A stretch of DNA of 64,000 nucleotides, from positions 8,940,864-9,004,863 of the forward strand of contig CM055111.1 in assembly GCA_029204225.1 (NCBI GenBank). Direction: 5' to 3'. Shown piece by piece: positions 45,713 to 59,845 of this stretch; within the stretch, counting starts at the first letter, position 1; each line of letters opens with the position of its first letter. The notes beneath the pieces are model-generated. The model was given only the letters and a program-made list of their open reading frames with translations, searched no databases and was not told where the DNA came from. Source of the DNA: Diphasiastrum complanatum (lineage: Eukaryota; Streptophyta; Lycopodiopsida; Lycopodiales; Lycopodiaceae). A program made the position numbers and the translations under genes.

Positions 45713-46720
45713 ATGGCAATTTATGAGCAGCTTGCCCAAATCTCAATGCTTTCCGGAGAAACTCTCAAGGGCTACACTACACGATTTGTCAAGATGGCGG
45801 GAGATTAAAATTCTGGTCTTTCTAGTCACCACAAAATGGCATTTTTCTATGCTGGATTACCGCACGAGATCAAGATTGGTATGTCACCCTTTACATCATA
45901 TACCAGTCCAAACGAACTCTGTAAGGCGGTCGCTATTGCAGAAGCACAGATCTTGCACACACCATCACAACCCATATCCAACATTCAAATAATCAGGGAT
46001 GATAGAGCATCTAATCCACAAGATGCCACAGACAATGCTAGCCAAAGTACTAGCAACATGGACGATCAGATGCAAGTTGTCAATGACACAGATGAGATGT
46101 GCAGTCAATTTGATTACCTCCCAGAACCACAAATTGCCAATCGGAAGATCCGACCACTGGACTAGTGCCATTATTGTTCTGGAAAACATCCAACACCTCA
46201 ATGTCCAGTTCGGAATCCAAGATTACGAAATCAATCCAATAAGGGAATTCTGGAGATTTGAAATCAATCAACAAATCCCTCATCTATGTCATCTAGCTTG
46301 TCATCAGATCACTCCTCCAAAGAAAATGGATCGGTCTCAGGGCTTTTAGAATTTTCTCTAGTGGCTAGGCAAGGTTCGGTGGGAGTATTGGTTATATCAG
46401 CGAGTGGACTATCCCAGGCAGGGGAAGTTCAAACTGTCTCACCACTATATTACGTGGAAGGGATCAAAGGACACCTGATACCGGTGTACGCGCATCAACT
46501 GAGAGGTGACGGAATCTTACACACGGTACGGTGTTTCGGATGTGGAGGTAAACATCGTAGATCAGAATGCCCACACCGAAATGATCTGTCCTCCTTTTAT
46601 CCTTATCCATTATATCAGCAAGACTTATTTTGGGATCCTCAGATGGCATACCTCGACTACCCAATTGTCAATAAACAAGGCTATCCAGAATGGCCACCAG
46701 ACCCTTATGGGTATTATTGA
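45713..46720 (+). pseudogene. Gag-like protein of the nested element, two zinc knuckles
   Basis: Starts at ATG 45,713 (MAIYEQLAQISMLSGETLKG, then YTTRFVKMAGD and a stop), continues in another frame with MAFFYAGLPHEIKIG and ELCKAVAIAEAQ, then after a TAG at 46,163 the zinc knuckle CHYCSGKHPTPQCP (CX2CX4HX4C). After another shift it ends with a second knuckle CFGCGGKHRRSECP (46,539) and a Tyr/Pro-rich tail to a stop at 46,720. SGETLKGYTTRF matches the 'ESL..Y..RF' signature of gypsy gag. Two frameshifts and stops make this copy inactive. No enzyme domains follow. Confidence 0.8.
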
Positions 46721-46910
46721 AAATTTGGCAAGTCCAAGTTCTTGCTGATTGCCATCATCCAATAAAGCCTCAGGTTTTACGTAAGCGAATTTTATCCACG
46801 CTTTTCCTAAAGCACCCATGTCCCAGCAATAAAGGAACCGACAACAGTGCCCCTTCACGACAGTTGCAGCCTAGTGCCGAGGGACCGGCACTACTTTGGG
46901 CCATGGACCC

Positions 46911-47641
46911 TGTTGTGAGTATTTCCTGCACAATAATGAACAAGTGGGTCCCACCACTTGAAATACTGTTGGCCAAGCCTTACCTAGTGGGCCCCGCCAC
47001 AGTGCAGTGTACAATTAGAATAATAAGTATGAGGGCACTGGCGTCCTGCGTGTGTAAGCCCAACCCAATGAGCACGCAAAATGGTTAGGTAGAACTTGAA
47101 TAAAAGACTTGGGGCCTTAGTTAGAATAAATTAATTAAAAAGCCCAAAGTCAAGTTCATAAGGTTCTAACTTAAAAGGGAATCTCTCAAACTCACATGAA
47201 TCATGTGAGTTTGGCCCTTTTCCTAATTAACCATTAGATTGAAGTTCAATTAGTTTGAAGGGCTAGGATGCCATTGTAAATAGGCCAATGAGAGCCAAGA
47301 TGGTCCTCTCTCCTCAACTGTATAAGGAGGCCATTTCTCATTGTACATATCTTCATCTTTTCTCAATAAAGCTCTCCTTCTAGCTCTCTCTCTCTCTCTC
47401 TTTCCAAGGTTGATTGGTGCATAGCTATGGGTAGGCGCTCGAGCCCCTATAGCCCCAAGAATCCTTGGTGAACTCTCTTCTCTCTTTCTCTCTGTCTCTA
47501 CTCTCTCTCTCTCTCTAAACTCTCTCTCCTCTCTCCTCTCTCTCATCACTCATTCCTCTCTATCTCCCTTCTCTCTCTCTTGTTATGCAGGTGTGCACAG
47601 GCGGCTCCCAGTGAACGGACCCCTATACTACGAGGACTACA
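46911..47641 (+). repeat. Nested element 3' LTR
   Basis: Aligns with 42,731-43,643 throughout, with short CT tracts. The upstream bases TACTTTGGGCCATGGACCC may serve as polypurine tract but are not a good one. Confidence 0.92.
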
Positions 47642-47647
47642 GGATCT

Positions 47648-48244
47648 TCCCATAAGACCAAGAAGAAAGACAAGTGCTTCCATTGTGGTAAAAAGGGCCA
47701 TTGGAAGAGTGAATGTTGCAAATTCCTATCGGAACAAGGCAAGGGGAAACCAAAACAAGCAGGTAACCTTGTCGATGAGGGTGAAATTGAAGATTCTAGC
47801 ATCTTCATATCTGCATTGTCATCTAATCAAGATGATCAAGCATGGTATATTGACTCGGGAGCCACAAGATACATGACATGTAACAAGAATTGGTTTAGTA
47901 GCTTGAAAGTGTTGGATAATGGAACGTCCGTTTCACAAACAAATGGTGAGGTGTGCATGATCAAGGGGATAGGCACCGTTTCAATCCAACTACCTGATGG
48001 CAAAAGCAAGATGATCAGAGAGGTACTTTACGTACCAGGTTTGAAGAAAAATCTACTTTCTGTTGGAGTCATTACTGATCAAAAGTTGAAAGTAGAATTC
48101 GCCCATGATCGTTGCTTTGTGAAGGATGTGAACCAAAAGTTCAAAGTTATTGCGGATGGAGTAAGGGAGCCCAATATTGTACAGGTTGAATGCTACAATC
48201 AAGGGGCAACATGGACTTGTATCGTCCATTCCATTGCAAAGTAA
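47648..48244 (+). pseudogene. Copia gag zinc knuckle and protease
   Basis: The frame continues exactly the gag frame from before the nested insertion. It reads KCFHCGKKGHWKSECC (CX2CX4HX4C) at 47,674, then AWYIDSGATRYMTC (aspartic protease with DSG intact, 47,843) and VLYVPGLKKNLLSVG. It ends at a TAA at 48,242 inside the GAG-pre-integrase region. The protease would cut the polyprotein. Confidence 0.92.
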
Positions 48245-49459
48245 GTTGTGGCATAAGAGGCTTGGTCACTTGAACTTGGAAAGCCTTAGTTTGATGAGAA
48301 AATTGGAGATGGTAACAAGATTGCCTAACATAGAAGATCACCTGAAATGAATGTGCGAATCTTGTGTATATGAGAAGCAGCATCGAGAGAAGTTCAATAA
48401 AGGGGGTGTTGCAAGAGCAAAGAACATCTTGGATTTAATCCACACGGGCCTATGAGGACCATGTCCTTAGGTAAAGCCTTCTATTTCATGACCTTTATTG
48501 ATGATATGTCACGTAAGACGTGGATCTACTTCTTGAAGAAGAAATCAGATGCATTTGACAACTTCAAGAGCTTCAAAGCATTGGTCAAAAATCAGACAGG
48601 TAGGAAGATCAGAGTCCTAAGATCAGATTGTGGAGGTCAGTACAAGTCTAATGACTTCAATGATCTTTGTAATCAATGTGGGATTAAAAGACAATTTACG
48701 CAAGCTCATACTCCTCCTCTCAATGGTGCAGCTGAGCGCAAGAATCGTACAATTGTGGAAAGTGCCAGATCTATGCTAGCTGAGATGAGACTACAGAAAG
48801 ATTTTTGGTCAGAAGCATGCAGTACGGCAGTCTATCTTCAAAATAGAAGTCCTACCATTGCCATACCAAAGATAGCACCTGAGGAAGCATTCACGAAGAA
48901 GAAGCCAAAGGTGAACCACTTGCGAATCTTTGGATGTAAGGTCTTTGTACACGTTCCTAAGGAAGAGAGACATAAACTTGATGTAAAAGCTATCAAGTCT
49001 ATATTTCTAGGATATGATGATCGTGTGAAGGGCTATAGATGTTCTGATCCAGTGGAAAACAAAATCCATGTAAGTCGTGATGTTATCTTTTATGAATCCA
49101 AGATGTATGAAGACGAGGATGCTGAGAAGATAGATACATCCAGTGGGAAAGATGGTATAGTGAGGATACCTCTTGATGATGATCCATTCATTGACCTTCC
49201 AAGTGATGAAAAAGAGGATACATCTCAAGATACTACTACTCAACCTCAAGAGACAGGTTGGAGAGGTAGGGACAAACCTTTTGGTGCAAGAAGGATTGAA
49301 GTTGCAGGTGACAAATGCAAGGAGAATGATGTACCGTGGGATACATTTTCACTAGGAAGCCGATCACCTGACAGGAAGCTCCCTAAGTGGTTTGAGAGAT
49401 TGTTGGAGAGCCGTGACATGGATGACTTTCCAGGATCATCTAGCCAAAGAGAGCTATGA
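48245..49459 (+). pseudogene. Copia integrase
   Basis: After a frame change, LWHKRLGHLNLESL and CESCVYEKQ (HHCC zinc region, one stop between) precede a long clean frame from 48,452. The DDE core is visible: TFIDDMSRKTWIYFLKKKSD (first D), VLRSDCGGQYKS (second D), TPPLNGAAERKNRT (E, 48,732), then WSEACSTAVYLQNRSPT and the C-terminal LRIFGCKVFVHVPKEER and IFLGYD. The frame ends with an acidic linker at 49,457. The core residues are intact, but the whole polyprotein is broken. Confidence 0.95.
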
Positions 49460-51069
49460 AGATTAACAAGAGAGAAGACACAACCTGAAAGGTATAAAGC
49501 AAATTATGCTCTCCTATCTAGCATTATTCAAAGCAAAGAACCTTCGACTTATGGTGAAGCGAAGGATGATGACATTTGGTTCAAGGCCATGGGAGAGGAG
49601 ATGGAGTCAATTGCTAAGCATAGCACATGGGACTTAGTAGAACCACCAGTTGGCAAGAAACCCATTGGTTGCAAATGGGTATACAGGACTAAGTATCATG
49701 TAGATTGCAGTATAGCAAAGCACAAGGCAAGATTGGTGATCAAAGGGTATGCACAAAGTAAAGGCATCGACTATGAGGAGACCTTTGCGCCGGTATGTAA
49801 GTGGAATACTCTACATCTACTTGTTGCTTTAGCTTCACATTTTGGTTGGCCTTTGCATCAGATGGATGTGAAATCTGCTTTTCTAAATGGTGAGTTAGAA
49901 GAAGAGGTGTTCATGGATCAACCTAAAGGCTTTGTAACAAAGGGTTAGGAAAATAAAGTATGTCGCTTGAAGAAAGCACTTTATGGTCTTAAACAGGCAC
50001 CACGTGCGTGGTATAGCAGGATTGACGCCTACTTTCGTTCAAAGGGAATGGTGAGAACACACTCTGATCTAAATCTATATGTCTTATGCTTTGATGGCAT
50101 GGTTGCTTTGATTGCTCTTTATGTTGATGACTTGATTATTACGGGAAATAATCAAGAGCTGATAGATATGATCAAGAAAGACCTCATGGAACAATTCGAG
50201 ATGACAGATCTCAGTCTGATGCATTATTGCCTTGGAGTAGAGGTGTGGCAAAAAGGACACGAAGTGGGTTTAACACAGGTGAAGTATGTTAAAGAGTTGC
50301 TGCACAAGTTTAGGTTGCAAGATTGCAAACCAGTGAATACTCCTATTGAACCAGGTAAAAAGCTTTCTAAGCTTGATGAGTCACAGTCATTTGATGCAAC
50401 ATTGTATAGGTAGTTAGTAGGGAGCTTGATTTACCTTACCACGACTAGACCAGATATATGCTATGTTGTTGTCATTGTAAGTCAGTTTATGGCAGCACCT
50501 ATGGAAACACATTGGAAGGCAGCTAAACGCATTTTGCGTTATGTGAAAGGCACTTCAGAGTATGGCTTGATATATAGGAGGCATGATGGTTTACCTGAGT
50601 TGTGTGGCTATGTGGATCCGAATTGGCGAGGTGACTATGATGATCGTAGATCCACCATAGGGTATGTATTCCAGTTTTGTGGTAGTTGCTTTTCCTGGTC
50701 TAGTAAGAAGCAAAGTACAATTGCTCTTTCCACCACATAAGCAGAGTATAAGGCAATGTGTAGTGCAACAAGAAGCTATATGGTTGAGACAGATCTTGGG
50801 AGAAGTTGGCATGAAGCAAAAAAATTTCCACGACATTACATAGCGACAGTCAGAGTGGCATTCAACTAGCAAAGAGTCCAGTGTTCCATGCGAGAACTAA
50901 ACACATTGAGATTCAGTACCACTTTATACGTGAGAGGCTGCTGAGCCATGAAATTCATGTTGTTCATTGTAGCACAGAAGAACAACTAGCTAATATTTTC
51001 ACTAAGCCACTTGTTGGAAAAAAGTTTGATAAGTTTAGATCAAAGCTTTATGTACTTAAATTTTGTTAA
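49460..51069 (+). pseudogene. Copia reverse transcriptase and RNase H
   Basis: RT motifs: GCKWVYRTKY, ARLVIKGYAQSKGIDYEETF, HQMDVKSAFLNGELEEEVFM, LYGLKQAPRAWYSR, and the catalytic LYVDDLIITGNN (50,120). RNase H motifs: GSLIYLTTTRPDICYV, LCGYVDPNWRGDYDDRRSTI, SWSSKKQSTIALSTT and TKHIEIQYHFIRER ... LANIFTKPL near the end (51,000). In-frame stops at about 49,946, 50,411 and 50,738, plus frame changes after 50,745, inactivate it. The first D of the RNase H motif ('GY.DADW') remains as D in YVDPNW. Confidence 0.95.
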
Positions 51070-51121
51070 CTTTAAAGCTATGTATATGACTGTATAAAGT
51101 AGACTCTACTTTAAGGGAGAG

Positions 51122-51394
51122 AGTTAGAATTAAAGTAGAATCATTGTGCTACTGTACTATGGGTCCTATCAGTTGATAAGGATCAGTTGGCCTCGCCACG
51201 AGGCAAGTCGACGGGACACACGTCCCGCCCACGGCAACCTGGGTCATGCATGGGTTGCCTGAGTGAACAACTATATGTACAATGTAATTTCGTTTTGAGA
51301 AATACAGTTGCTATGTGAGCTTGCTGTGGAGAGTGTTTTCTGTCTGTGTTATTGTGTAGCATGATTTGTGTTCCTATACAAAGCAAATTCTAAG
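51122..51394 (+). repeat. Copia 3' LTR
   Basis: About 273 bp after the purine tract AAGGGAGAGA. Aligns with 40,664-40,920 with roughly 90 percent identity and one insertion of about 17 bp. Confidence 0.9.
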
Positions 51395-51400
51395 TATTCC

Positions 51401-52020
51401 GACGTCCCAAATTAGGTAAAAAAGAAATGAGAAAATGCGTAAAAAACAGCGCACGCATTTTTATCGGGCTGTTCTTGAAGTTGGGTATTGGAGAAGGGAT
51501 GTTCATGAATTGTTTTTGAAACAATATTTTTGAGTTGCATTCAATATTTTGATCAAACAACAAGTTAAGCATGAGGTACTTTCCATTCTATATTTTATTG
51601 CATTGCTTCATGTCCATTATGAATGACAATACTTTATTGCATTGCTTTATGCACATCATAAATTTCATTGAGATTTGTATATATGATATTGACTGTTGTA
51701 TATATGATATTGACAGTTGTTCCGACATTGCGCATGGTTTTAAATTCTTAGTTGGTTATTACGTCAATCCACATCTCGAAATTCCACATTGCAATTTTTG
51801 AAAAAAGGACATTGCACATATAAAAGCAATGGCAATATAGCACGATCATTTGTAATAATAATATTTTCATAATATCAATCAATGTATTACAAAATTGGTA
51901 CTTTAATGTCACATGAGTCTTTCTAGATCTAACATCAACTAGAATTTATAAACCTAATCTACTTGTCATCGTCGTGATGTCCAATCTGACACAAGCAAAC
52001 AAACTACATTAATATTAAAT
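51401..52020. other. No gene recognised
   Basis: AT-rich. A 26-base phrase around TATATGATATTGAC is repeated at 51,679 and 51,701. No coding frame. Confidence 0.4.
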
Positions 52021-52026
52021 GCTTGA

Positions 52027-52937
52027 TCATATTGAATTAAATAAAATTGATGTCGTAATACAAACCACATTAGTATGAATACAAAAACTAGTACTTACGT
52101 TTGGAGGATGACCCTCGCTCTTTAGTTTGTCAACTAATGCGTCGTATGCTTCTCTAAAGGCAAATTCGTATTCCTCCTTAGTTGGCAGTCCGCCAACTAT
52201 CCATGCATTCAATTTAAGTTGAATTTAATTTAGGGCTACGTTGGAGTAGCTAGTCATAATGCATATCTAAAATTAAAAGCATATGAAATCAAAGATAGAC
52301 TATAAGAGTTGTAAGTTACTTACCATGCTTGCTTGCAATCCCGTCTTTCCACTCGAGCCCAATCTAGGATTGCCTATCTCATGCATCCTAGCGGCCGTAG
52401 CGTCTTTTTGGATCTTGTATTTATCTGGTGTTCGTTCATCCGCTTTTACACGGTTCCAATCATTTCTTGAAGACCAAGAGGGTTTGGATTGCCCGTCCCT
52501 ATAAGCTCGTCGTGCCATATCATGATGATGCCTAATCCATAAGCTCATATGCTTATGAATTTTCTTCTCCTCGAATTTCTCTTCTTGTTGAAAGTTGTCA
52601 CGAAGGGTACCAATAACCTATCGTTTATCGGTGGCAGGTTGTTCGGCCCATTTACTAAACAATCTGTCACCAAAATGGCATTGGCATAAAGAATAGAGCC
52701 GGTCCAAAACCACCCTCTCTTTTTTGTTGGCAATTATATTACCTTGAACATCCATGTCATAATAAAGATTAGTGGATGACTCTTTGGTGGGGGCGGGAGC
52801 CACGGTCGCTTATGAGAGACCACCCTCATCTCGGCTAAGCAGACTTTGTAGTTCTACTTTTCGCTCATGAGTTAATGATTCATATGGATTTTTAACATAG
52901 TCTCCCGAGCTTTCACCACTGCCTGACCCCGACATGA
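52027..52937 (-). pseudogene. Broken gene, possible transposon accessory protein
   Basis: One minus-strand reading frame is visible through two stops. It starts MSGSGSGESSGDYVKNPYES at 52,935 and has HERKVELQSLLSRDEG, stop, then STNLYYDMDVQGNIIANKKE, RLFSKWAEQP, stop, then KIHKHMSLWIRHHHDMARRA, WSSRNDWNRVKADER, ATAARMHEIGNPRLGSSGKT (ends near 52,320). After an intron-like gap it resumes about 52,212 with GGLPTKEEYEFAFREAYDAL. The W...R...DW......Y......A..R......GS pattern recalls the TNP1/Ptta accessory proteins of En/Spm elements. I am not sure. No transposase lies next to it. Confidence 0.4.
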
Positions 52938-53730
52938 TTACTACATTCATAAATATACAATACATTACAATAAACCCTAATATATTGAAATGAAGTAGAA
53001 AAGAAAATCGACTACAGAACTTTAATGCATATTGGAGTGGGACTTTCATACTTGTTTTAACAAAAGAAGAGAGATATGCGTGTAGAGCATGCACCAAGAT
53101 GCAAAAGAATCATATAAGCGACAACATATAAGAATAGTACTATCCAAAAATTAAAATATTAGAATCATACAATAATTTCATGTTATTTGTGTTTTGTACT
53201 TATGCATATATGCAGTTTATCAAAATACTTTCGTGTCATTGAATAAATCTCCTTTTAAATCTTTGTTAGGTCAAATGTAAAAACATTTCTTCACTTGTTG
53301 AATGTATGACCTTTACTTGGTGTTTCAGAATCAAAAGTTGATTTGAAAATATATTTCAGAAGATATTAGCAGACATCATTCACATATGAAAGCTCAATAT
53401 CACATAATCAACAAGGCCATATACAAGAAAAATTTCATGTATTAAGATCTTCGTGTAATCGTTGTGCCATTTCCAAATCTTGTTGGGATTCTAGGCCATG
53501 CCTACTAAGCCTAGTAGCGTCAAATAATCGACACGCCATTGTAATTTAATATTAACATGACAAGGACTCTACTTTTAGAATAATTCAAAAAAAACTTGAA
53601 AGCGTTTTGCACTTACCTTCGACCGATTCTCTTCGATCGTTTTGACTTAGGTTGTGCTTTTGCAACGTCCTATCTATGGATGTCTATAGCAAGCTTTTGG
53701 TCACCGAGCTGTTGTTTGAGGTCTATTCTC
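52938..53730. other. No gene recognised
   Basis: AT-rich, no coding frame. It includes a likely downstream flank of the minus-strand gypsy element, but no LTR end could be fixed. Confidence 0.35.
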
Positions 53731-53733
53731 CTT

Positions 53734-55510
53734 TTATAGGTCAAATATTTTGATGCAGGCTTCAGCGTACTCTAGATGATCTGCCACCCTTGTACAATTC
53801 TGTGTTGTTTGCAACTCCTTTGATAGACTCTTGATCTTTTCTAAAGGTTGCAAATATTCATTATGCGCATCTGGCCTAGAGCAGATGGTAGTCTCAAAGG
53901 ATAATTCCTTCAACTCGACGCGTTCTTCTTCGACTAGCATCTTGTCGTTTTTTATCGGAAGAAGAAACTCGATTCGTAGAGACTGCAGCTTCAAAGGATC
54001 AATTTGGATTGATCTCGAGCTGCTGCATAAGTGCAAGGCAGATTCTGCCCTTATTCTCCTCGCAATCTTTGCCTGAAGGGTGGTCTACAAAGTAATCTTC
54101 TTTGCCTTGACATTATTGAGCTTAGGGTTTAAAGAATCAAAATTTGTCTACAATTATGCAGACTTGGACTTTATTGCCTTATTGGTATCTTGATAAGATT
54201 GGGCTTCCTCGTTTGATCACTGGAGCATTCAGCCCAAAGAGCGATTTCGCTCAGTCAACAATTTGTTATCTGATTCCAGGGATTCAATTTTCTCAAGGAA
54301 CATTTTAATGTTGCTGGTCATTTTGTCCGTATGCTGGAACAACTACATCATGTTATCTTAGATGTGTAGGTCATAACCATGTATCTTACCAACAATATCC
54401 TTGGCACCCAAGGAAAATTGATGGTACCACCTGTAAAAAAAAAAAATTTCGTGCTCATTCACGTTCGTGGCTTCCTCATCAACCCCTTTGCCTTTGTCTT
54501 ACATCTGGGGGTCGGAGATGATGTCTTCGTCATCCATGGATGCAGGGCTCTTTGGCTTCTAAGAAGACCCGTCAGGGACGACTGCCAAAGTGTCGGCTGA
54601 GACAGAGGGCTCATTTATAATCTGCACAGCAGCATCCGAAACAGAGTCCTTCTGAACTGGAAGAGAGGTGCTGGCTGGTCTTGTGGAACAGAGGTGCTCT
54701 GTAGGAGGTTGGACAAATCACCCTGTTATGTTTCTGCCAATACACCCTGTTCTGTTTCTGTTAGGATGCCGAAATGGTTGCATAGTCGTGAGATGTGTGC
54801 CCCCACTACAACAAACTTCTTATGCTTAACCCAACGTAGAAATGCTTTGTAGGCAATAGTGCCAAAGCATACTAGCTGTCTTGCCAGTGCATCCACCAGT
54901 TATCCAAAATTTTGAGTTGAGATGGTAGCATCAGCATCAGTGATGAACAACATCTGGCTGGCATATTTGCAGAAGAACTTCATCTGCACATCCTTTACCA
55001 TTGTGATTTTGTACCCTTTGCTTGGTACATAGTAGTTCGACAAAAAATAAGTCACTTCATCAAAGGAGTCCTTGGACATTGGATTGGCAGAGCCATCGGT
55101 AGGCAGTCCAAGGGCTTTAGAGAACACAACTTCATTGATAGTGAATGTGTTGTTCCGTAGAGTAATCTGGAAATCAACATTTGTTACCGTATGAATAGAG
55201 TGAACAAGCACAGTGCTCATCTCCTATAAGACAATTGATGGATCCACTTTCAGATTGCCCAATCTGCATCGATCCAGCAAGGACTGAATTGTTGCAAGTC
55301 GGATTGAAGCTCGAGTTTTCTAGTTGATAGCAGTGCTGATGCTTGCGCTCGAATCCATATTGCTCGTTAATTTGCAAAATTGGTAGAAGAATAATAGTGA
55401 GCGCGAGAGCAAGTGAGCGATGGAAAGCGAGAGCAAGTGAGCAGGAAAGATTGAGAGCAAAAAGAAAGTGTAAATTGCAAATAGAAAATTACAATGTTTA
55501 AATGATGAAG
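53734..55510 (-). pseudogene. Accessory coiled-coil ORF of the gypsy element
   Basis: Minus strand, downstream of integrase. The N-terminal part (about 55,355-54,900) includes FTINEVVFSKALGLPTDGSA, SFDEVTYFLSNYYVPSKGYK and VQMKFFCKYASQMLF. It continues after a stop with VDALARQLVCFGTIAYKAFL. A linker follows, then a coiled coil (about 54,310-53,734) with FLEKIESLESDNKLLTERNR and LVEEERVELKELSFETT and ending DHLEYAEACIKIFDL. Several stops interrupt it. Fold-like head plus coiled-coil tail after integrase is comparable with 24.2-25.9 kb. No membrane segment is seen. Function unknown; it could act in particle assembly, but that is a guess. Confidence 0.5.
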
Positions 55511-55869
55511 ACAATGATTACGTGGCAACTTGATTTGACATCTGTCAAATTCATAAATAAAAAACGGTATCTTACCGATTTCTAAGATGGCTAAGAGATA
55601 ATCTTAATTAGATTAAGACCATAATCATGTCTTCGTAGTCATAAATGTTAACATAAATATGAATGACCTATGGGAACACGTGTACATTTATACATTCAAT
55701 AAAAAGGATTTACCAAATCCAAAAATAAACAATGTATAAAATAATAAATAGCAATTAAAAGATAAATATAAAAATTGAAGAAAAAAAAATTTGAGGTAGA
55801 ATGTTTAAATGATACTCGAAAGATTCTCCCCTCGCAATCCTTCGTTAGAGATAATATCTTTTCAATCTG

Positions 55870-56640
55870 GAACTGTTAATACGCGTTGGCAAATATTCAC
55901 CATTCCAACAACTGAAGTTGGACATAACCGTTGTCAAATACTTCAATGACCTTATACGGTCCCATCCATCTCATATGTCACTTTCCAAGAAATTTCTGAT
56001 GACGACTGTCATAGATCAAAGCATAATCATCAATCTTAAGATCAACAATCTTGATATGAGTATCATGCTTTTTCTTTTGCTCCCCCTAGATTTTCTCTGT
56101 AACATCCTTCGAATTGTTTTGAGATTCAGATAGTTCTTCAATAGTCAACAATCTTTTGTTAATACAATTTGCTTTTGCTCGTTGTGCTTGTATATGAAAA
56201 GTTGGCACCTCGAATTCAATCAGAAAAATTGGATGCATACCATATGTAAGAAAATAAGGAGTCTATTTCGTTGTAATCTTCTTTGTGTTTCTATATGCCC
56301 AAAGTACTGAGGGTAACTTTTGATCCCAGTCTGTAGCATGTGCAACAATGATCTTATTCAGGATCTTGCATAGCATTCCATTAGCTCTCTCAGTTAACCC
56401 ATTTGCTTTCAGATTATAAGAGGTTGTCATTCTGTGTTTCATCAAAAAATATATTTTTAGTAGTCAGATCGTATAATTAAGAAAATGGGTATCACAATCA
56501 CTGACTAACTCAAGAGGACAACCATAACATGTGATAATAGATTTGAATAGAAAAACAATGACAATTTTTGAATCGTTTCATTTCGTCGCTTCCGCTTCAA
56601 CATTCTTCATTGCATAATCCGTTGCGACCTAAATATATCG
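55870..56640 (-). pseudogene. Ty3/gypsy integrase, C-terminal half
   Basis: The minus strand reads MKHRMTTSYNLKANGLTERA and NGMLCKILNK (56,445; 'H..TS.Y.P..NG..E..N..L', containing the catalytic E) and WDQKLPSVLWAYRNTKKITT. After a frame change come an 'FEVPTFHIQAQRA' segment, then DDYALIYDSRHQKFLGK and MRWMGPYKVIEVFDNGYVQL (about 55,985), the C-terminal 'GD.V......K....W.GPY.V' module. Decayed by stops. Confidence 0.85.
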
Positions 56641-57034
56641 ACACTTGGTGTGTCGAGTTACTGGTCTTATTGGACCAACAAAGTCAATCCCCCACTTTTC
56701 AAATGGTGCAACAAGTGGTATGATTGGCGTCAATGGCCAATTCATAGATTTGGTTGGTTTACCAGACCTCTGGCATGGATCACAAGATTGAATATAAGTA
56801 GAGACATCCTTAAACATGGTAGGCCACCAATATTTGGCGGTTGTAATCTTATTAACAATGTTCTTCAAAGTGAAATGTCCACCGACATCTTTGGAATCTA
56901 AGGCCCAAATATACCTTTGGAATATCTTCAACTTCAAGACACCTTCTTAACTGATGATCTGCACCAAGCTTGTACAAAACATTGTTCATAATGATATAAG
57001 GTGCAACTTTGTATTGAAATATTGTCTTCTCCAA
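56629..57034 (-). pseudogene. Ty3/gypsy integrase, zinc-binding and core start
   Basis: YIIMNNVLYKLGADHQLRRC, then after a frameshift near 56,930 GGHFTLKNIVNKITTAKYWW, MFKDVSTYIQSCDPCQRSGK (HHCC zinc finger) and FEKWGIDFVGPIRPVT (first catalytic D in 'W.ID.VGP'). Typical of chromovirus or Tat-type integrases. Confidence 0.93.
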
Positions 57035-57172
57035 GTCACATCCTTCAAGATATATCTGATTTTTGAGATAAGTAATAATATCAGAATATAAAGAATTCGT
57101 AGAAGATATCTCGAATAAATGGTCATCTAGAAAATCATCATTTAATGGTTCTTCAATCCTTCTCGTGCTAAG

Positions 57173-57700
57173 TCATGAAAGATAATCAACATTAGTATGA
57201 TATTTTCCTTGATGAAGCTCAACTTGATAACTGAACTCTTGTAGCACCAAAACCCAGCGAGCTATTCGGCTAGATAAATCAAGTTTATCAACAAGATACT
57301 TCAAAGCATAATGATCAACATGGAATATAAAAGCATATCCTAGCAAATAATGTTGAAATTTCTTTACATTAAAAATCACTCCTAGTGCACCCCTTTCTGT
57401 TGTCGAATAATTTTTCTCCAAGGAACTAAGTTGCAGTGACTAGCATAGTATATTGGATGATCTTTCTTCTATTCGTCCTTCTGGCTCAGACAGACACCAA
57501 TAGCAAATGTTGACACATCAACATAACTATGAAATAGTATTGACCAATTAGTCTTAGAATTGGAGCATTTATCAGGCTTTGCTTAAGTTCTTCAAATGCT
57601 TTCTGTTGTTCTGCCGTCCAAATATAAGCGACTTGCTTCTTAAGTAACTGTGTAAAGGTTGCAGCAATAGAGGCATGATTCTAGATAAATCTTTGACAAC
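57173..57700 (-). pseudogene. Ty3/gypsy RT end and RNase H
   Basis: Minus strand: FHSYVDVSTFAIGVCLSQKD (about 57,540; 'D.S..AIG.VL.Q') then a stop, HPIYYASHCN, and the frame from 57,421: EKNYSTTERGALGVIFNVKK, YLLGYAFIFHVDHYALKYLV, RIARWVLVLQEFSYQVELHQ and NVDYLS. These are the D, E and D regions of gypsy RNase H ('Y...E.E.LA...A...FR.YL.G..F...TDH..L'). RT motifs further upstream are lost; the sequence right of 57,700 is unrelated. Confidence 0.92.
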
Positions 57701-57866
57701 AAATGACTGTAATGATCTATTGTAACTATCTGACTAGAGGGTGATTTAAGCAATGTAAAAGAGATCGCTAGTAGACCCGAAGTCACTCACACTCAACAAT
57801 GTGGAGAACAGAGATTAGAGGAAATAACCTTAGATGCTCTATTCACTTCTTCAATCTCACAAGTAC

Positions 57867-59787
<1,921 letters not shown>

Positions 59788-59790
<3 letters not shown>

Positions 59791-59845
59791 GTGGAATGCT
59801 CTGATATCACATGTTGAGAGGTAGAACGCTCTGATACCACCTGAT
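59788..59845 (-). other. Duplicated iMet primer-site motif
   Basis: On the minus strand TGGTATCAGAGCG (59,830-59,842) is followed 29 bp further by TGATATCAGAGCA in a repeated phrase (CTACCTCTCAACATG / CCACCTCTCAAC). This suggests the primer site of a minus-strand copia element whose LTR would lie right of 59,842. No gag or pol is seen left of it. Confidence 0.4.
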
